DNA from: an uncultured Burkholderiales bacterium
GTDB lineage: Bacteria > Pseudomonadota > Gammaproteobacteria > Burkholderiales > Burkholderiaceae
NCBI GenBank assembly: GCA_946480465.1
Contig: CAMLJY010000042.1
Coordinates: 1-55,861, forward strand
DNA length: 55,861 nt
Direction: 5' to 3'
Both the position numbers and the translations under genes were made by a program. The notes under the pieces were generated by a model. The model was given only the letters and a program-made list of their open reading frames with translations, ran no database searches and was not told where the DNA came from. Below are positions 29,085 through 37,479 of the stretch, piece by piece (the stretch's first letter is position 1; every line of letters starts with the position of its first letter).

Positions 29085-29120
29085 GCGCCGGCCGCGGGCC
29101 AGGGCCGGCGCTTGGCCCGC
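29085..29120. terminator. GC-rich hairpin between converging orn and DUF3592 genes
   Basis: Positions 29085-29093 and 29103-29111 form a perfect 9-bp stem; 29094-29100 can instead pair with 29114-29120. There is no U-tract, so it may act as a transcription barrier or mRNA 3' end stabiliser rather than a classic terminator. Confidence 0.4.
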
Positions 29121-29122
29121 GC

Positions 29123-29608
29123 TCAGGCGGCGACGGGCCCGGCGGCGGCAGGCTTCTTCATGCGGCGGTAGAGCATGAAGGCGCCCACCGCGAACATCAC
29201 GGCGCCGATCGCGTACATCCCGCCGGAACTGTCGCCGGCGTCGGCCAAGTAGACGGTGTGCGGGTCTTCCGGCAGGTAGCGCACCTTGATGGTGGGTTCG
29301 GCCGTGCCGTCGCGCAGCCGCTGGCCCAGCGCCTTGTCGACCGACAGCTTGGCCTGCACCGTGTCGTGCGCTTCGGTCTCGAAGTGCACGTCGACCTTGA
29401 AGTTCTTTTCGGTGCCGCTCAGGCGCTTCTCTTTCCATTGCACCTGGTCGACCTGAGCGACCGCTTCCTTGCCATGGTCCTTCAGCTTGGCCATGTCGCG
29501 CGATTCGCTGAAGCCCGCGAGGACGACGAACGGCCCGCCGATGAGCAGGACGAGGATGGTGATCCAGGCGCGTATCGAACTGATGCCGGCGCCGATGGCT
29601 TTGAGCAT
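29123..29608 (-). CDS. DUF3592-type membrane protein
   Basis: A 161-residue protein with an N-terminal membrane helix (about 15-33), a soluble beta-rich region (about 45-115; QWKEKRLSGTEKNFKVDV, IKVRYLPEDPHTVYL) and a C-terminal helix (about 130-148), the layout of DUF3592 proteins. Function unknown. The ATG at 29608 has GAGGG about eight bases upstream. A TATGAT (29741-29736, minus strand) could be its -10, giving a leader of about 120 bases in the 280-base gap to the next gene. Confidence 0.72.
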   Translation of the reverse strand: MLKAIGAGISSIRAWITILVLLIGGPFVVLAGFSESRDMAKLKDHGKEAVAQVDQVQWKEKRLSGTEKNFKVDVHFETEAHDTVQAKLSVDKALGQRLRDGTAEPTIKVRYLPEDPHTVYLADAGDSSGGMYAIGAVMFAVGAFMLYRRMKKPAAAGPVAA

Positions 29609-29888
29609 GGTGGATTCCCTCGGGTCTGATGTGTTTGGTGGAGGAACGGAAAGGGCCCGGCGCATCTGCGCGTGCAGACGGGTCGGGCTGGATGGGCCTG
29701 CGCGCTCAGGCGGCTGAGCAGCGCAGGCCGCGGCGATCATAGGAAGCGCGGTGGCGCCCAAATGCAACCAAGTGTGGCGCGGGTGGCCGAACCTCAGCAC
29801 TGGAGATGAAGCGTCGCACGGGGCCGCGGCCCGCGTCCACTGGATCCACCGCGGCCTGTTGCTGGCCGAGCGGGCCAGCGGCTGCGCC
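29609..29888. other. 280-base intergenic stretch upstream of the DUF3592 gene
   Basis: No coding feature is visible. It holds the probable DUF3592 promoter (TATGAT, minus strand 29741-29736) and its leader. The half nearer the DUF2087 stop (29742-29888) contains nothing I can name. Confidence 0.5.
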
Positions 29889-30518
29889 TCAGGTGCTCGG
29901 TGCCGCCAGTGTTGGCGAGGGCGGAGGCCGCCGCTCGGTGCGCGGGGTGCTGCGTTGGCGGCGCATGGCGCGCCAGGCGCCCAGCAGCGCGCGTGTCTCC
30001 TCGTCGGGACGCGCGGGCAGCTTGCGGTATTCCGAGCAGTCGCTCTTGCGAGCCATCAACCGGTGGTTGATGAGCTCGCGCCGCAGCGTGACGTGGTCGC
30101 CGAAGGCATTGGCCGCCTTCAGGATCTGGTTGACCTCGTGCTCGGTATAAACGCGGCGACCGTCGAACTGCGTCCACAGCACCCACATCGCCATCTTCTG
30201 CACGCTGAACTTGTTCGGCCAGCGCAGCAGGCGGCCGCGCGAGTCGAACTGCATCAGCGTCTTGCGCGCGTTTGCGCTCAGCGGCAGTGCGGCAGGACGG
30301 TCCTCCAGCGCCAGCGGCGCTTCCGGCAGCGTGGGTGGCCGCGCGGCCTGCAGCGCCTGCAGGTTGCGGTGGCCCAGGGCGCGGGCCACCAGGTTCAGCA
30401 GTTCGACGTGGCCGGGCGGCGGGGAGCCCGCGTCATGGCGTGCCTTCAGGGATGTGCCGAGCGCCCGCGCGAACTGGGACGCGTCGGGCACGACGAACGA
30501 CAAGGGAATACGGCTCAT
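29889..30518 (-). CDS. DUF2087-containing protein
   Basis: A 209-residue soluble protein. The N-terminal region (PLSFVVPDASQFARAL; HVELLNLVARALGHRN) looks like a small helical domain found with glyoxalase-superfamily annotations. Residues about 95-175 match DUF2087: RWPNKFSVQKMAMWVLW, then VYTEHEVNQILK and HVTLRRELINHRLMAR, a winged-helix-like module often at the end of ArsR-type regulators. The tail is Arg/Pro-rich. It may bind nucleic acid, but function is unknown. The start at 30518 gives MSRIPLSFVV; a TAGAAT (30723-30718, minus strand) would give a leader of about 190 bases. Confidence 0.78.
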   Translation of the reverse strand: MSRIPLSFVVPDASQFARALGTSLKARHDAGSPPPGHVELLNLVARALGHRNLQALQAARPPTLPEAPLALEDRPAALPLSANARKTLMQFDSRGRLLRWPNKFSVQKMAMWVLWTQFDGRRVYTEHEVNQILKAANAFGDHVTLRRELINHRLMARKSDCSEYRKLPARPDEETRALLGAWRAMRRQRSTPRTERRPPPSPTLAAPST

Positions 30519-30626
30519 GGCCAGTCCTCCACGCGCGCGCTTCGAACCCCGGGCGGGGCGCTGGCGGTTGCCGACTTCCAGCCGGGCACGCGCGAGAACG
30601 ACGCATGAGGCTTGGTGGTTCGCAGA

Positions 30627-30645
30627 CTGCATCGCGAGGATGCAG
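30627..30645. repeat. Hairpin in the DUF2087 gene leader
   Basis: CTGCATC (30627-30633), a five-base loop and GATGCAG (30639-30645) form a perfect 7-bp stem within the predicted 190-base leader of the DUF2087 gene. Nothing else is recognisable in 30519-30761. Confidence 0.4.
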
Positions 30646-30761
30646 TGGGCGAGGGCAGGTTTAGCTCGCGAGGGGAGTCGCGCGGCAACGCCTGGGTGAA
30701 CTGCCGACCGGGCCCGGATTCTAGGGCGACGGCCGACTGCTCCCCGAGAGGGCGCCGTGTT

Positions 30762-32390
30762 TCAGTTGTGCAGGCGGAAGGCCGTGACCACCTGTGCGAG
30801 CCGTGTCGCCTGCTCGTCCAGGCTGGCGGCCGCGGCGCTGCCCTGCTCGACCAGGGCCGCGTTCTGGTGCGTCATCTGGTCGAGCTGGCCGATGGCGCCG
30901 TTGACCTGGCCGATGCTGCGGCTTTGCTCGCCGGCAGTGGCGGAGATGTCGCCCACCATGTCGCTGACGCGCTGCACCGAGGCGACGATGTCGCGCATCG
31001 TCTCGCCCGCCTGCACGACCAGGCGCGAGCCGGTCTCGACCTTGTCCACACTGCTCGCGATCAAGCCCTTGATCTGGCGCGCGGCATCGGCGCTGCGCTG
31101 CGCGAGCATGCGCACTTCCGCTGCAACGACGGCGAAGCCGCGCCCCTGTTCACCGGCGCGCGCCGCCTCCACCGCGGCGTTCAGCGCGAGGATGTTGGTC
31201 TGGAAGGCGATGCCGTCGATGACGCCGATGATGTCGGCGATCTCGCGCGAGCTGGCATGAATCTGGTCCATGGTCGTGACGACCTCGGCCACGACCTCGC
31301 CCCCGCGGCGGGCGACGCTGGCCGCGGAGCCGGCCAGCGCATTCGCCTGGCTGGCCGCTTCGGCGCTCTGCCGAACGGCGTCGGTCAGTTCGCTCATCGT
31401 CGATGCGGTGCGCTGCAGGCTGCCGGCCGCCTGCTCGGTGCGATTGCTGAGGTCCAGGTTGCCGGCGGCCACCTCCTGGCTGGCCTGGCGGATGGAGCTC
31501 ATGCCGCCGCGCACCTGGTTCATTGCCGCATGCAGCCGCGTCACCATCGTGCTCATCGCCTGATGGAGCTGGCCCACTTCATCGTGCAAGGCGGTGGCAT
31601 CGATGGGCACGCGGGCGCGCAGGTCGCCATCGGCCACCTCGCCCATCACTTCCGCGGCGGCGCGCAGCGGCCGGCTGACGACGCGCTGCACCACCGCCCA
31701 CAGGAGCAGCCCGAGCAGGCCGAAGCCGCTGGCGACCAGGCCCGCGATCATCAGCGCGCTGCGGCTGATGCGCTCGTCGATCTGGTCGACCGGCACCACC
31801 ACCTCGACGATCCCGCGCACGTCGCCCACTTTCCAGTCCTTCTTCGGTGACTGGGGATGGCTGTTGTGGCAGCTGACGCAGCCGGCCTTCATCACGTCGG
31901 CGACGGCGTAGCGCGCCGACAGCCGGCCGCCCACCGCCTCGAGACGGAACTGCGGCTCGCCGGGCCGCTGTTCGAGCGCGGCCAGTGCTTCGGCCTCGAA
32001 GCCGTCGAGCTTGGATTCGGCCGCCCGGTGCGGAAAGGGATGGCGCGACAGCAGCCGCACGTCCATGCCGGGGTAGTCCCGCGCGATGCTGGCGCCCAGC
32101 GCCTTCACCAGCGTGGCCGGCAGCGGCAGGCTGCCGTCCTTGCCGTCGTAGTCGTGCGCCAGCGTCATGCCGGCCTTCTGCGCGCGGGACGCGATTTCAG
32201 CGGTGTAGAAGCCGCGCAGCGTGACGACCTGGCTGGCGACGGCGCGACCGGTGGCGAGGCCCGCCTCGGCCACGGCTTCGCTGCGCGTCTGGGCCACCAC
32301 GGCCAGCACCGCGCCGGTGACGCCCAGCCCGGCGAGGGTGAGGGGAAGCAACAGCTTGCGGGACAAGCTGAGGCGGCGAAAGAACTGCAT
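30762..32390 (-). CDS. Methyl-accepting chemotaxis protein with c-type haem motif (DUF3365 sensor)
   Basis: A 542-residue chemoreceptor with a first helix (about 12-34), a periplasmic DUF3365/Tll0287-like sensor (about 35-210) containing GCVSCHNSHP, in which Cys171, Cys174 and His175 form a CxxCH haem-c attachment site, a second helix (about 212-234), a HAMP domain and a long cytoplasmic coiled coil with the conserved hairpin IAFQTNILALNAAVEAARAG. No C-terminal CheR pentapeptide is present. Redox, oxygen or NO sensing is likely by analogy with haem-containing DUF3365 sensors. No che genes are nearby, so it is an orphan receptor. The start at 32390 has GGAG upstream. Confidence 0.93.
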   Translation of the reverse strand: MQFFRRLSLSRKLLLPLTLAGLGVTGAVLAVVAQTRSEAVAEAGLATGRAVASQVVTLRGFYTAEIASRAQKAGMTLAHDYDGKDGSLPLPATLVKALGASIARDYPGMDVRLLSRHPFPHRAAESKLDGFEAEALAALEQRPGEPQFRLEAVGGRLSARYAVADVMKAGCVSCHNSHPQSPKKDWKVGDVRGIVEVVVPVDQIDERISRSALMIAGLVASGFGLLGLLLWAVVQRVVSRPLRAAAEVMGEVADGDLRARVPIDATALHDEVGQLHQAMSTMVTRLHAAMNQVRGGMSSIRQASQEVAAGNLDLSNRTEQAAGSLQRTASTMSELTDAVRQSAEAASQANALAGSAASVARRGGEVVAEVVTTMDQIHASSREIADIIGVIDGIAFQTNILALNAAVEAARAGEQGRGFAVVAAEVRMLAQRSADAARQIKGLIASSVDKVETGSRLVVQAGETMRDIVASVQRVSDMVGDISATAGEQSRSIGQVNGAIGQLDQMTHQNAALVEQGSAAAASLDEQATRLAQVVTAFRLHN

Positions 32391-32512
32391 GACCGCTCCA
32401 CGGCAAGGACAGGACGGGATGGCCGCGGCGGCACCGCAGCCGCCGCGAACGAGAGCCCATCATCCGTGGTCGATCTCCCTTGTCATGCCGCAAAAAACAT
32501 GGTCCGCCCGGC

Positions 32513-33316
32513 TCAGTTCAGGAACTTGTAGTAGTTGAAGTTGTCCTTGCCGACCTTGTGCACGCTGCGGCGCTGGATGCGGCCCCAGTCAGTGTTGCCG
32601 TCGATGGTGGTCAGCGCCGGCGCTGCGCCGGTGCCGATCTCTTCGATCAGGAAGTGGTGGTTCTGGCTGGCGACGCAGCCGATGTCCGCCTTCTTCATGT
32701 TGGCGACGAACTGCGGGCTCCAACTCGACATCTGGATCGGCCCCACCGGGCCGCCACGGCCGATGTCCCAGCGCACCGGTGCCCCGGCCTTGCGGTAGCA
32801 GTAGACGGCGAAGATGCCGCACCAGCTCTTCTCCTGGCTGGTCAGGCCGATCCACGGCTTCCAGTGCCAGTCGCCGGTGCCGCCCTTCCTGAAGTTGGCC
32901 TCGGTCAACTGCACGTCGGCGGCGAAGCGGAACATCTCGATCAGGAATTCCAGCCCGCGCGGGCGGCCGTTGATGCGCTGCGAGAAGTCCACCGCGCCGA
33001 GGTGCTGGTTGGCGATCGTCAGCACCAAGGGGCGCAGCGCGTCGAAGCTGCTGGTGGGCATGTTGGGCACGGTGGGCACGCCGCCTTGCGCCACCTGCTG
33101 CAGCAGCTTCAGCAGCATGTCCCAGGTCATGGGGCCCACGACACCGTCCGGCGCGAGCTTGTTGCCCTGCTGGAATTCGATGACGCGGCTGCGCGTCTTG
33201 GAGCCGAACTGGCCGTCCGGCACCAGTTTGGCGAACTGGCTGGCCAGCTTGTTCAGGCCTTCCTGAAGCTGGGTCACCGCCGGGCCGACGGAACCGAACA
33301 TGAGGGTGGCGGGCAT
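32513..33316 (-). CDS. Peptidoglycan-binding protein with CHAP-like cysteine hydrolase domain
   Basis: A 267-residue protein. Residues about 8-68 are a PG_binding_1 domain (SVGPAVTQLQEGLN, LVPDGQFGSKTRSRVIEFQQ). The C-terminal region has the order expected of a CHAP/NlpC-type cysteine hydrolase: Cys166 in KSWCGIFAVYCYRKAG, His220/221 in SQNHHFLIEE and Asp239/Asn241 in TTIDGNT. There is no signal peptide or membrane helix, so export would need a lysis- or effector-type route. The start at 33316 has GGAG six bases upstream; a longer start at 33331 is less likely. Homology assignment of the hydrolase part is by motif order only. Confidence 0.75.
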   Translation of the reverse strand: MPATLMFGSVGPAVTQLQEGLNKLASQFAKLVPDGQFGSKTRSRVIEFQQGNKLAPDGVVGPMTWDMLLKLLQQVAQGGVPTVPNMPTSSFDALRPLVLTIANQHLGAVDFSQRINGRPRGLEFLIEMFRFAADVQLTEANFRKGGTGDWHWKPWIGLTSQEKSWCGIFAVYCYRKAGAPVRWDIGRGGPVGPIQMSSWSPQFVANMKKADIGCVASQNHHFLIEEIGTGAAPALTTIDGNTDWGRIQRRSVHKVGKDNFNYYKFLN

Positions 33317-33457
33317 GGATGTCTCCTGCATGGAACGCGATGCCGTCCATGCTAGGAAGTGCCCGTATCGGCGGGGTATCAGGACCGTTTCATTCGCACG
33401 GCCGCGTTTCGCGGCGTCCCATCGGCTGATGACGAGGACGCCGCGCCGCCGGAGGCG

Positions 33458-33814
33458 TCAGACCGCGAGCAGCTCGACCTCGAACAGCAGCGTCGCGTTC
33501 GGCGGAATGACGCCGCCGGCGCCGCGCGCGCCGTAGCCCAGCTCGGCCGGGATCAGCAGCAGTCGCGTGCCGCCGACCTTCATGCCCTGCACGCCCTCGT
33601 CCCAGCCGCGGATGACCATGCCGGCGCCGAGATCGAACTCGAACGGGTCGCCGCGGTCCTTGCTGGAGTCGAACTTGCGGCCGCGGCCTTCGGGCTGCGC
33701 CGGGTCGTGCAGCCAGCCGGTGTAGTGCACGGAGACGGTCTGGCCGGCTTTCGCCTCGGCCCCGGTGCCGGGGATGGTGTCGTCGTACTGCAGGCCGGAG
33801 GCGGTGGTGATCAT
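33458..33814 (-). CDS. FKBP-type peptidyl-prolyl isomerase
   Basis: A 118-residue single-domain cytoplasmic FKBP that catalyses cis-trans proline isomerisation. Typical segments are VSVHYTGWL, RKFDSSKDRGDPFEF, MVIRGWDEGVQGMKVGGTR and LGYGARGAGGVIPPNATLLFEVEL, which line the active pocket. The insertion 'HDPAQPEGRGR' in the first loop is common in betaproteobacteria. No signal peptide is seen. It is 49 bases downstream of gluQ on the same strand. Confidence 0.95.
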   Translation of the reverse strand: MITTASGLQYDDTIPGTGAEAKAGQTVSVHYTGWLHDPAQPEGRGRKFDSSKDRGDPFEFDLGAGMVIRGWDEGVQGMKVGGTRLLLIPAELGYGARGAGGVIPPNATLLFEVELLAV

Positions 33815-33863
33815 GGTGGGGTGGCCGCGCGTCAGGGCGGCGTGGGTTGCGAACGGGCCGCGA

Positions 33864-34754
33864 TCATGCCACCCAGCGCGCGCGCCAGGCCTGCACCGCG
33901 GCGGGCAGCCAGTCGGAGACGGTGGCACCTTCCAGCGGCGGCAGGCCGAGGGTGGCCGCCGCCGACTGCAGCGCGGCCAGCGGCGCGCTGGCGTCGAAGG
34001 CCTGCGCGCCGTTCTGCTTCGACAGCTTGTGGCCGTCCGCGCCCAGCACCAGCGGCGTGTGCAGGTAGCGCGGCGTGGGCAGGCCGAGCAGGCGCTGCAG
34101 GTGGATCTGGCGCGCGGTGTTGTCGGCCAGGTCCTCGCCGCGCACGATGTCGGTCACGCCTTGCCAGCCGTCGTCGACGACGACGGCGAGCTGGTAGGCC
34201 CAGAGGCCGTCGGCGCGGTGCACGACGAAGTCGCCGACCTCCCGCGCGACGTTCTGCTGCTGGCGGCCGAGGCGCCGGTCGGCCCAGTGGATCACCGCCT
34301 CGATGCCGCCGCACACCGTCAGCACGCGGGTGGCGCGCGCGGGCTTGCCGTGCAGGCCCTGGCGGCAGGTGCCGGGATAGACACGTTCCTCGAAGCGCTC
34401 GTGCAGCACGCCCATCTGCACCAGCGCTTCTTCGATCGCGCGCCGGGTGCAGCCGCAGGCATAGGTCAGGCCCAGCCGTGTCAGCAGGGCCAGGGCCTCG
34501 GCATAGGCCTCGCCGCGGCGGGACTGGTAGACCGGCACCTCGTCCGGCAGCAGGCCGCAGATGGCGAGCTGGCCGAGGATGACCTCGTCGGCGCCGGGCA
34601 CGCAGCGCGGGGTGTCCACGTCTTCGATGCGCACCAGCCAGCGGCCCTGGTGGGCGCGCGCGTCGAGCCAGCTCGCCAGCGCGGCGACCAGTGAGCCCGC
34701 GTGCAGCGGGCCGGTGGGCGAGGGCGCGAAGCGGCCGGTGTAGCCGGTGATCAT
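33864..34754 (-). CDS. gluQ: Glutamyl-Q tRNA(Asp) synthetase
   Basis: A 296-residue paralogue of the GluRS catalytic core that glutamylates queuosine in tRNA-Asp. It has the HIGH-like [23 protein letters not shown], a zinc site (Cys in YACGCTR and YPGTCR), the KMSKS-like KLSKQNGA and no anticodon-binding domain, which separates it from GltX. The start at 34754 shares one base with the LysR stop (TGATG), implying translational coupling to the regulator gene. Confidence 0.94.
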   Translation of the reverse strand: MITGYTGRFAPSPTGPLHAGSLVAALASWLDARAHQGRWLVRIEDVDTPRCVPGADEVILGQLAICGLLPDEVPVYQSRRGEAYAEALALLTRLGLTYACGCTRRAIEEALVQMGVLHERFEERVYPGTCRQGLHGKPARATRVLTVCGGIEAVIHWADRRLGRQQQNVAREVGDFVVHRADGLWAYQLAVVVDDGWQGVTDIVRGEDLADNTARQIHLQRLLGLPTPRYLHTPLVLGADGHKLSKQNGAQAFDASAPLAALQSAAATLGLPPLEGATVSDWLPAAVQAWRARWVA

Positions 34755-35743
34755 CAATCGACGGCCGGTTGGCCGAGGTGGCGGTCCAGCAGCGCGCGGC
34801 GCGTGGCCGGGCTCTTCAACTGGTCCAGGAACCACTGCAGCGCCAGCCCTTGCGGGGCCTGGCGCGGCTGCGGCGTGGCGCCGCTGCGCCACGCATAGGC
34901 CAGGCGCACCGGCGGATTGCTGCGCGCCACCGGCCGCACCACGAGGCGGCCGGCGCGGATGTGTTCCCGCGCCAGCGGCTCCGGCAGGAAGCCGCAGCCC
35001 AGGCAGCGCAACAGCGCGTCGATCTTGGCCTGGGTGCTCGACACCGTCAGCACGTCCTGGCCTGGCAGCAGGTTGACCGTGCGGGGCGACAGGCGCTGGG
35101 CCGAATCGGCGACGGCGACGGCGCGGTAGGGCAGCAGTTCCTCGTCGGTGATCGGCTGCTCGCGCGCGGCCAGCGGGTGGTGGGGCGCGGTGCAGAAGAC
35201 GAACTCCACCTCGCCCAGCAGCTGCTGTTCGATGCCGGCGTGCGGCGGCATGTCGCGCCCGATGCCGATCGCGAGGTCCGCCTGGCCGCTGACCAGGGCC
35301 TCCCACAAGCCCGCCATGACCTCGGTGCGCAGGCGCAACCGCGTGCCCGGGGCCTGGGCGCCGTCCGGCCGCAGCGCATAGAACCCTTCGACCAGCTCGA
35401 GCAGGGTGAGGCGGGAGATGATGCCGTCGACGGCGATCGTCAGTTCGGACTCCCAGCCGGTGGACACCCGCTTCACCCGGTTGGCTACCGCATCCATCTC
35501 GGCCAGCAGGCGGCGGCCTTCGCTGAGCAGTTCGTGGCCGGCGGCGGTGAGCTGGGCCTGGCGCGAGCGGCGGTCGAACAGCAGCACGTCCAGCGCGTCT
35601 TCCAGTTGCCGCACGCTGTAGGTCAGCGCCGAAGGCACGCGCCCCAGTTCGCGCGCCGCCGCCGCGAAGCTGCCGCTGCGCGCGATGGTGTCCATCATCA
35701 ACAGGGCTTCGGGCGTGAGTGCGTTGCGGCGCAGCGTGGTCAT
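34754..35743 (-). CDS. LysR-family transcriptional regulator
   Basis: A 329-residue LTTR: N-terminal winged helix ([20 protein letters not shown], then [15 protein letters not shown]) at about 10-70, a linker helix and a two-lobed substrate-binding domain from about 98. Effector unknown. It is divergent from the pirin gene with a 149-base gap containing overlapping LTTR-type inverted repeats, so it probably controls that gene and itself. This LysR-pirin pairing is common in proteobacteria. Confidence 0.93.
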   Translation of the reverse strand: MTTLRRNALTPEALLMMDTIARSGSFAAAARELGRVPSALTYSVRQLEDALDVLLFDRRSRQAQLTAAGHELLSEGRRLLAEMDAVANRVKRVSTGWESELTIAVDGIISRLTLLELVEGFYALRPDGAQAPGTRLRLRTEVMAGLWEALVSGQADLAIGIGRDMPPHAGIEQQLLGEVEFVFCTAPHHPLAAREQPITDEELLPYRAVAVADSAQRLSPRTVNLLPGQDVLTVSSTQAKIDALLRCLGCGFLPEPLAREHIRAGRLVVRPVARSNPPVRLAYAWRSGATPQPRQAPQGLALQWFLDQLKSPATRRALLDRHLGQPAVD

Positions 35744-35805
35744 CGAAGGCGGCGAGGGGGCGTCAGGAAAGACGCGGGCGGGGTGCCCGTCCGGGCGAGG
35801 GGTTC

Positions 35806-35832
35806 TTCATCTTATTTGAACGGGCACTTCAA
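35806..35832. promoter_or_regulatory. Overlapping LysR-type inverted repeats
   Basis: TTCA-N7-TGAA (35806-35820) overlaps TTGAA-N7-TTCAA (35816-35832). Both have the T-N11-A geometry of LTTR sites and lie between the divergent LysR and pirin genes, as expected for recognition and activation sites. Binding is inferred. Confidence 0.55.
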
Positions 35833-35892
35833 GCGCCGTGCCGCCGCGGATGCAGCCTGAGTGCGACCATCGCCGCGAAAGGAGACCAGGAC

Positions 35893-36594
<702 letters not shown>

Positions 36595-36640
36595 TCTGGA
36601 CCAGCGGTCGGCACTGCCCGCAGCAGGGGGAGGCACTCGC

Positions 36641-36646
36641 TACAGT
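36641..36646 (+). promoter_or_regulatory. -10-like box abutting the DUF599 gene
   Basis: TACAGT at 36641-36646 ends nine bases before the ATG at 36656, which would give a leader of about three bases. No Shine-Dalgarno is present. Confidence 0.35.
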
Positions 36647-36655
36647 GCTCCCCCC

Positions 36656-37369
36656 ATGAACATCCTGCTGACGCCCCTGAGCCTGCTGCCCGCCCTCGAC
36701 TGGGCCGCGATGCTGCTGTTCTTCGGCGGCTGGGTGGGCTACGCGGTGTGGGCCAAGCGGCGCGCGGAGGTGGAGCATTCGGTGCTGGCGACGACCAACC
36801 GTTGGCGCCGGCACTGGATGCTGCAGACCACGCGGCGCGAGAACCGCATCGTCGATTCCGCGGTCGTGCAAAGCCTCTCGGCCAGCCCGCAGTTCTTCGC
36901 CTCGACCACCATCCTGATCATCGGCGGCCTGCTGGCGGTGCTGTCGACCACCGACAAGGCGACCGAGCTGGTGCGCGAGATCCCGTTCGCCGCGCGCACC
37001 TCGGTGCTGGTGTTCGACCTGAAGCTGGTGCTGCTGACGGCGATCTTTATCCATGCCTTCTTCCGCTTCACCTGGAGCCTGCGGCAGTACAGCTTCGGTG
37101 CCATCCTGGTGGCCGCGGTGCCGGAGGCCAAGGCCATCACCGACGAGGCCGAGCGCGAGGCCTTCGCCGACCGCGCCGGCCGCGTGATGGGCTTGGCGGC
37201 CGAGACCTTCAACGACGGCCTGCGCGCCTACTACCTTTCATTCGCCGTCGTCGGCTGGTTCTTCTCGCCCTGGGCCTTCATCGGCTGCACGCTGCTGGTG
37301 CTGGGCGTGCTGTACCGGCGCGAGTTCCGGTCCGAGGTGCTGAGCGCGCTGCGTGCCGGCTTGAAGTGA
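36656..37369 (+). CDS. DUF599 family membrane protein
   Basis: A 237-residue membrane protein with about four helices (residues 13-33, 78-100, 116-135 and 195-220) and the DUF599 landmarks RRHWMLQTTRRENRIVDSA, SASPQFFASTTILIIGGLLA and FAAETFNDGLRAYY-like AAETFNDGLRAYYLSFA. Function unknown. It follows the pirin gene by 61 bases on the same strand. Confidence 0.88.
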   Translation: MNILLTPLSLLPALDWAAMLLFFGGWVGYAVWAKRRAEVEHSVLATTNRWRRHWMLQTTRRENRIVDSAVVQSLSASPQFFASTTILIIGGLLAVLSTTDKATELVREIPFAARTSVLVFDLKLVLLTAIFIHAFFRFTWSLRQYSFGAILVAAVPEAKAITDEAEREAFADRAGRVMGLAAETFNDGLRAYYLSFAVVGWFFSPWAFIGCTLLVLGVLYRREFRSEVLSALRAGLK

Positions 37370-37479
37370 AGGGCCGGCGGGGCCGAGGGGCGGGCGCCGC
37401 AATCGCTTACAGCTCGTAGCCCGGGCGAAACAAGCGCCTGGGCAAAGTGCGTGCCTGGCACAGCGCCGGGGGACGAGCG

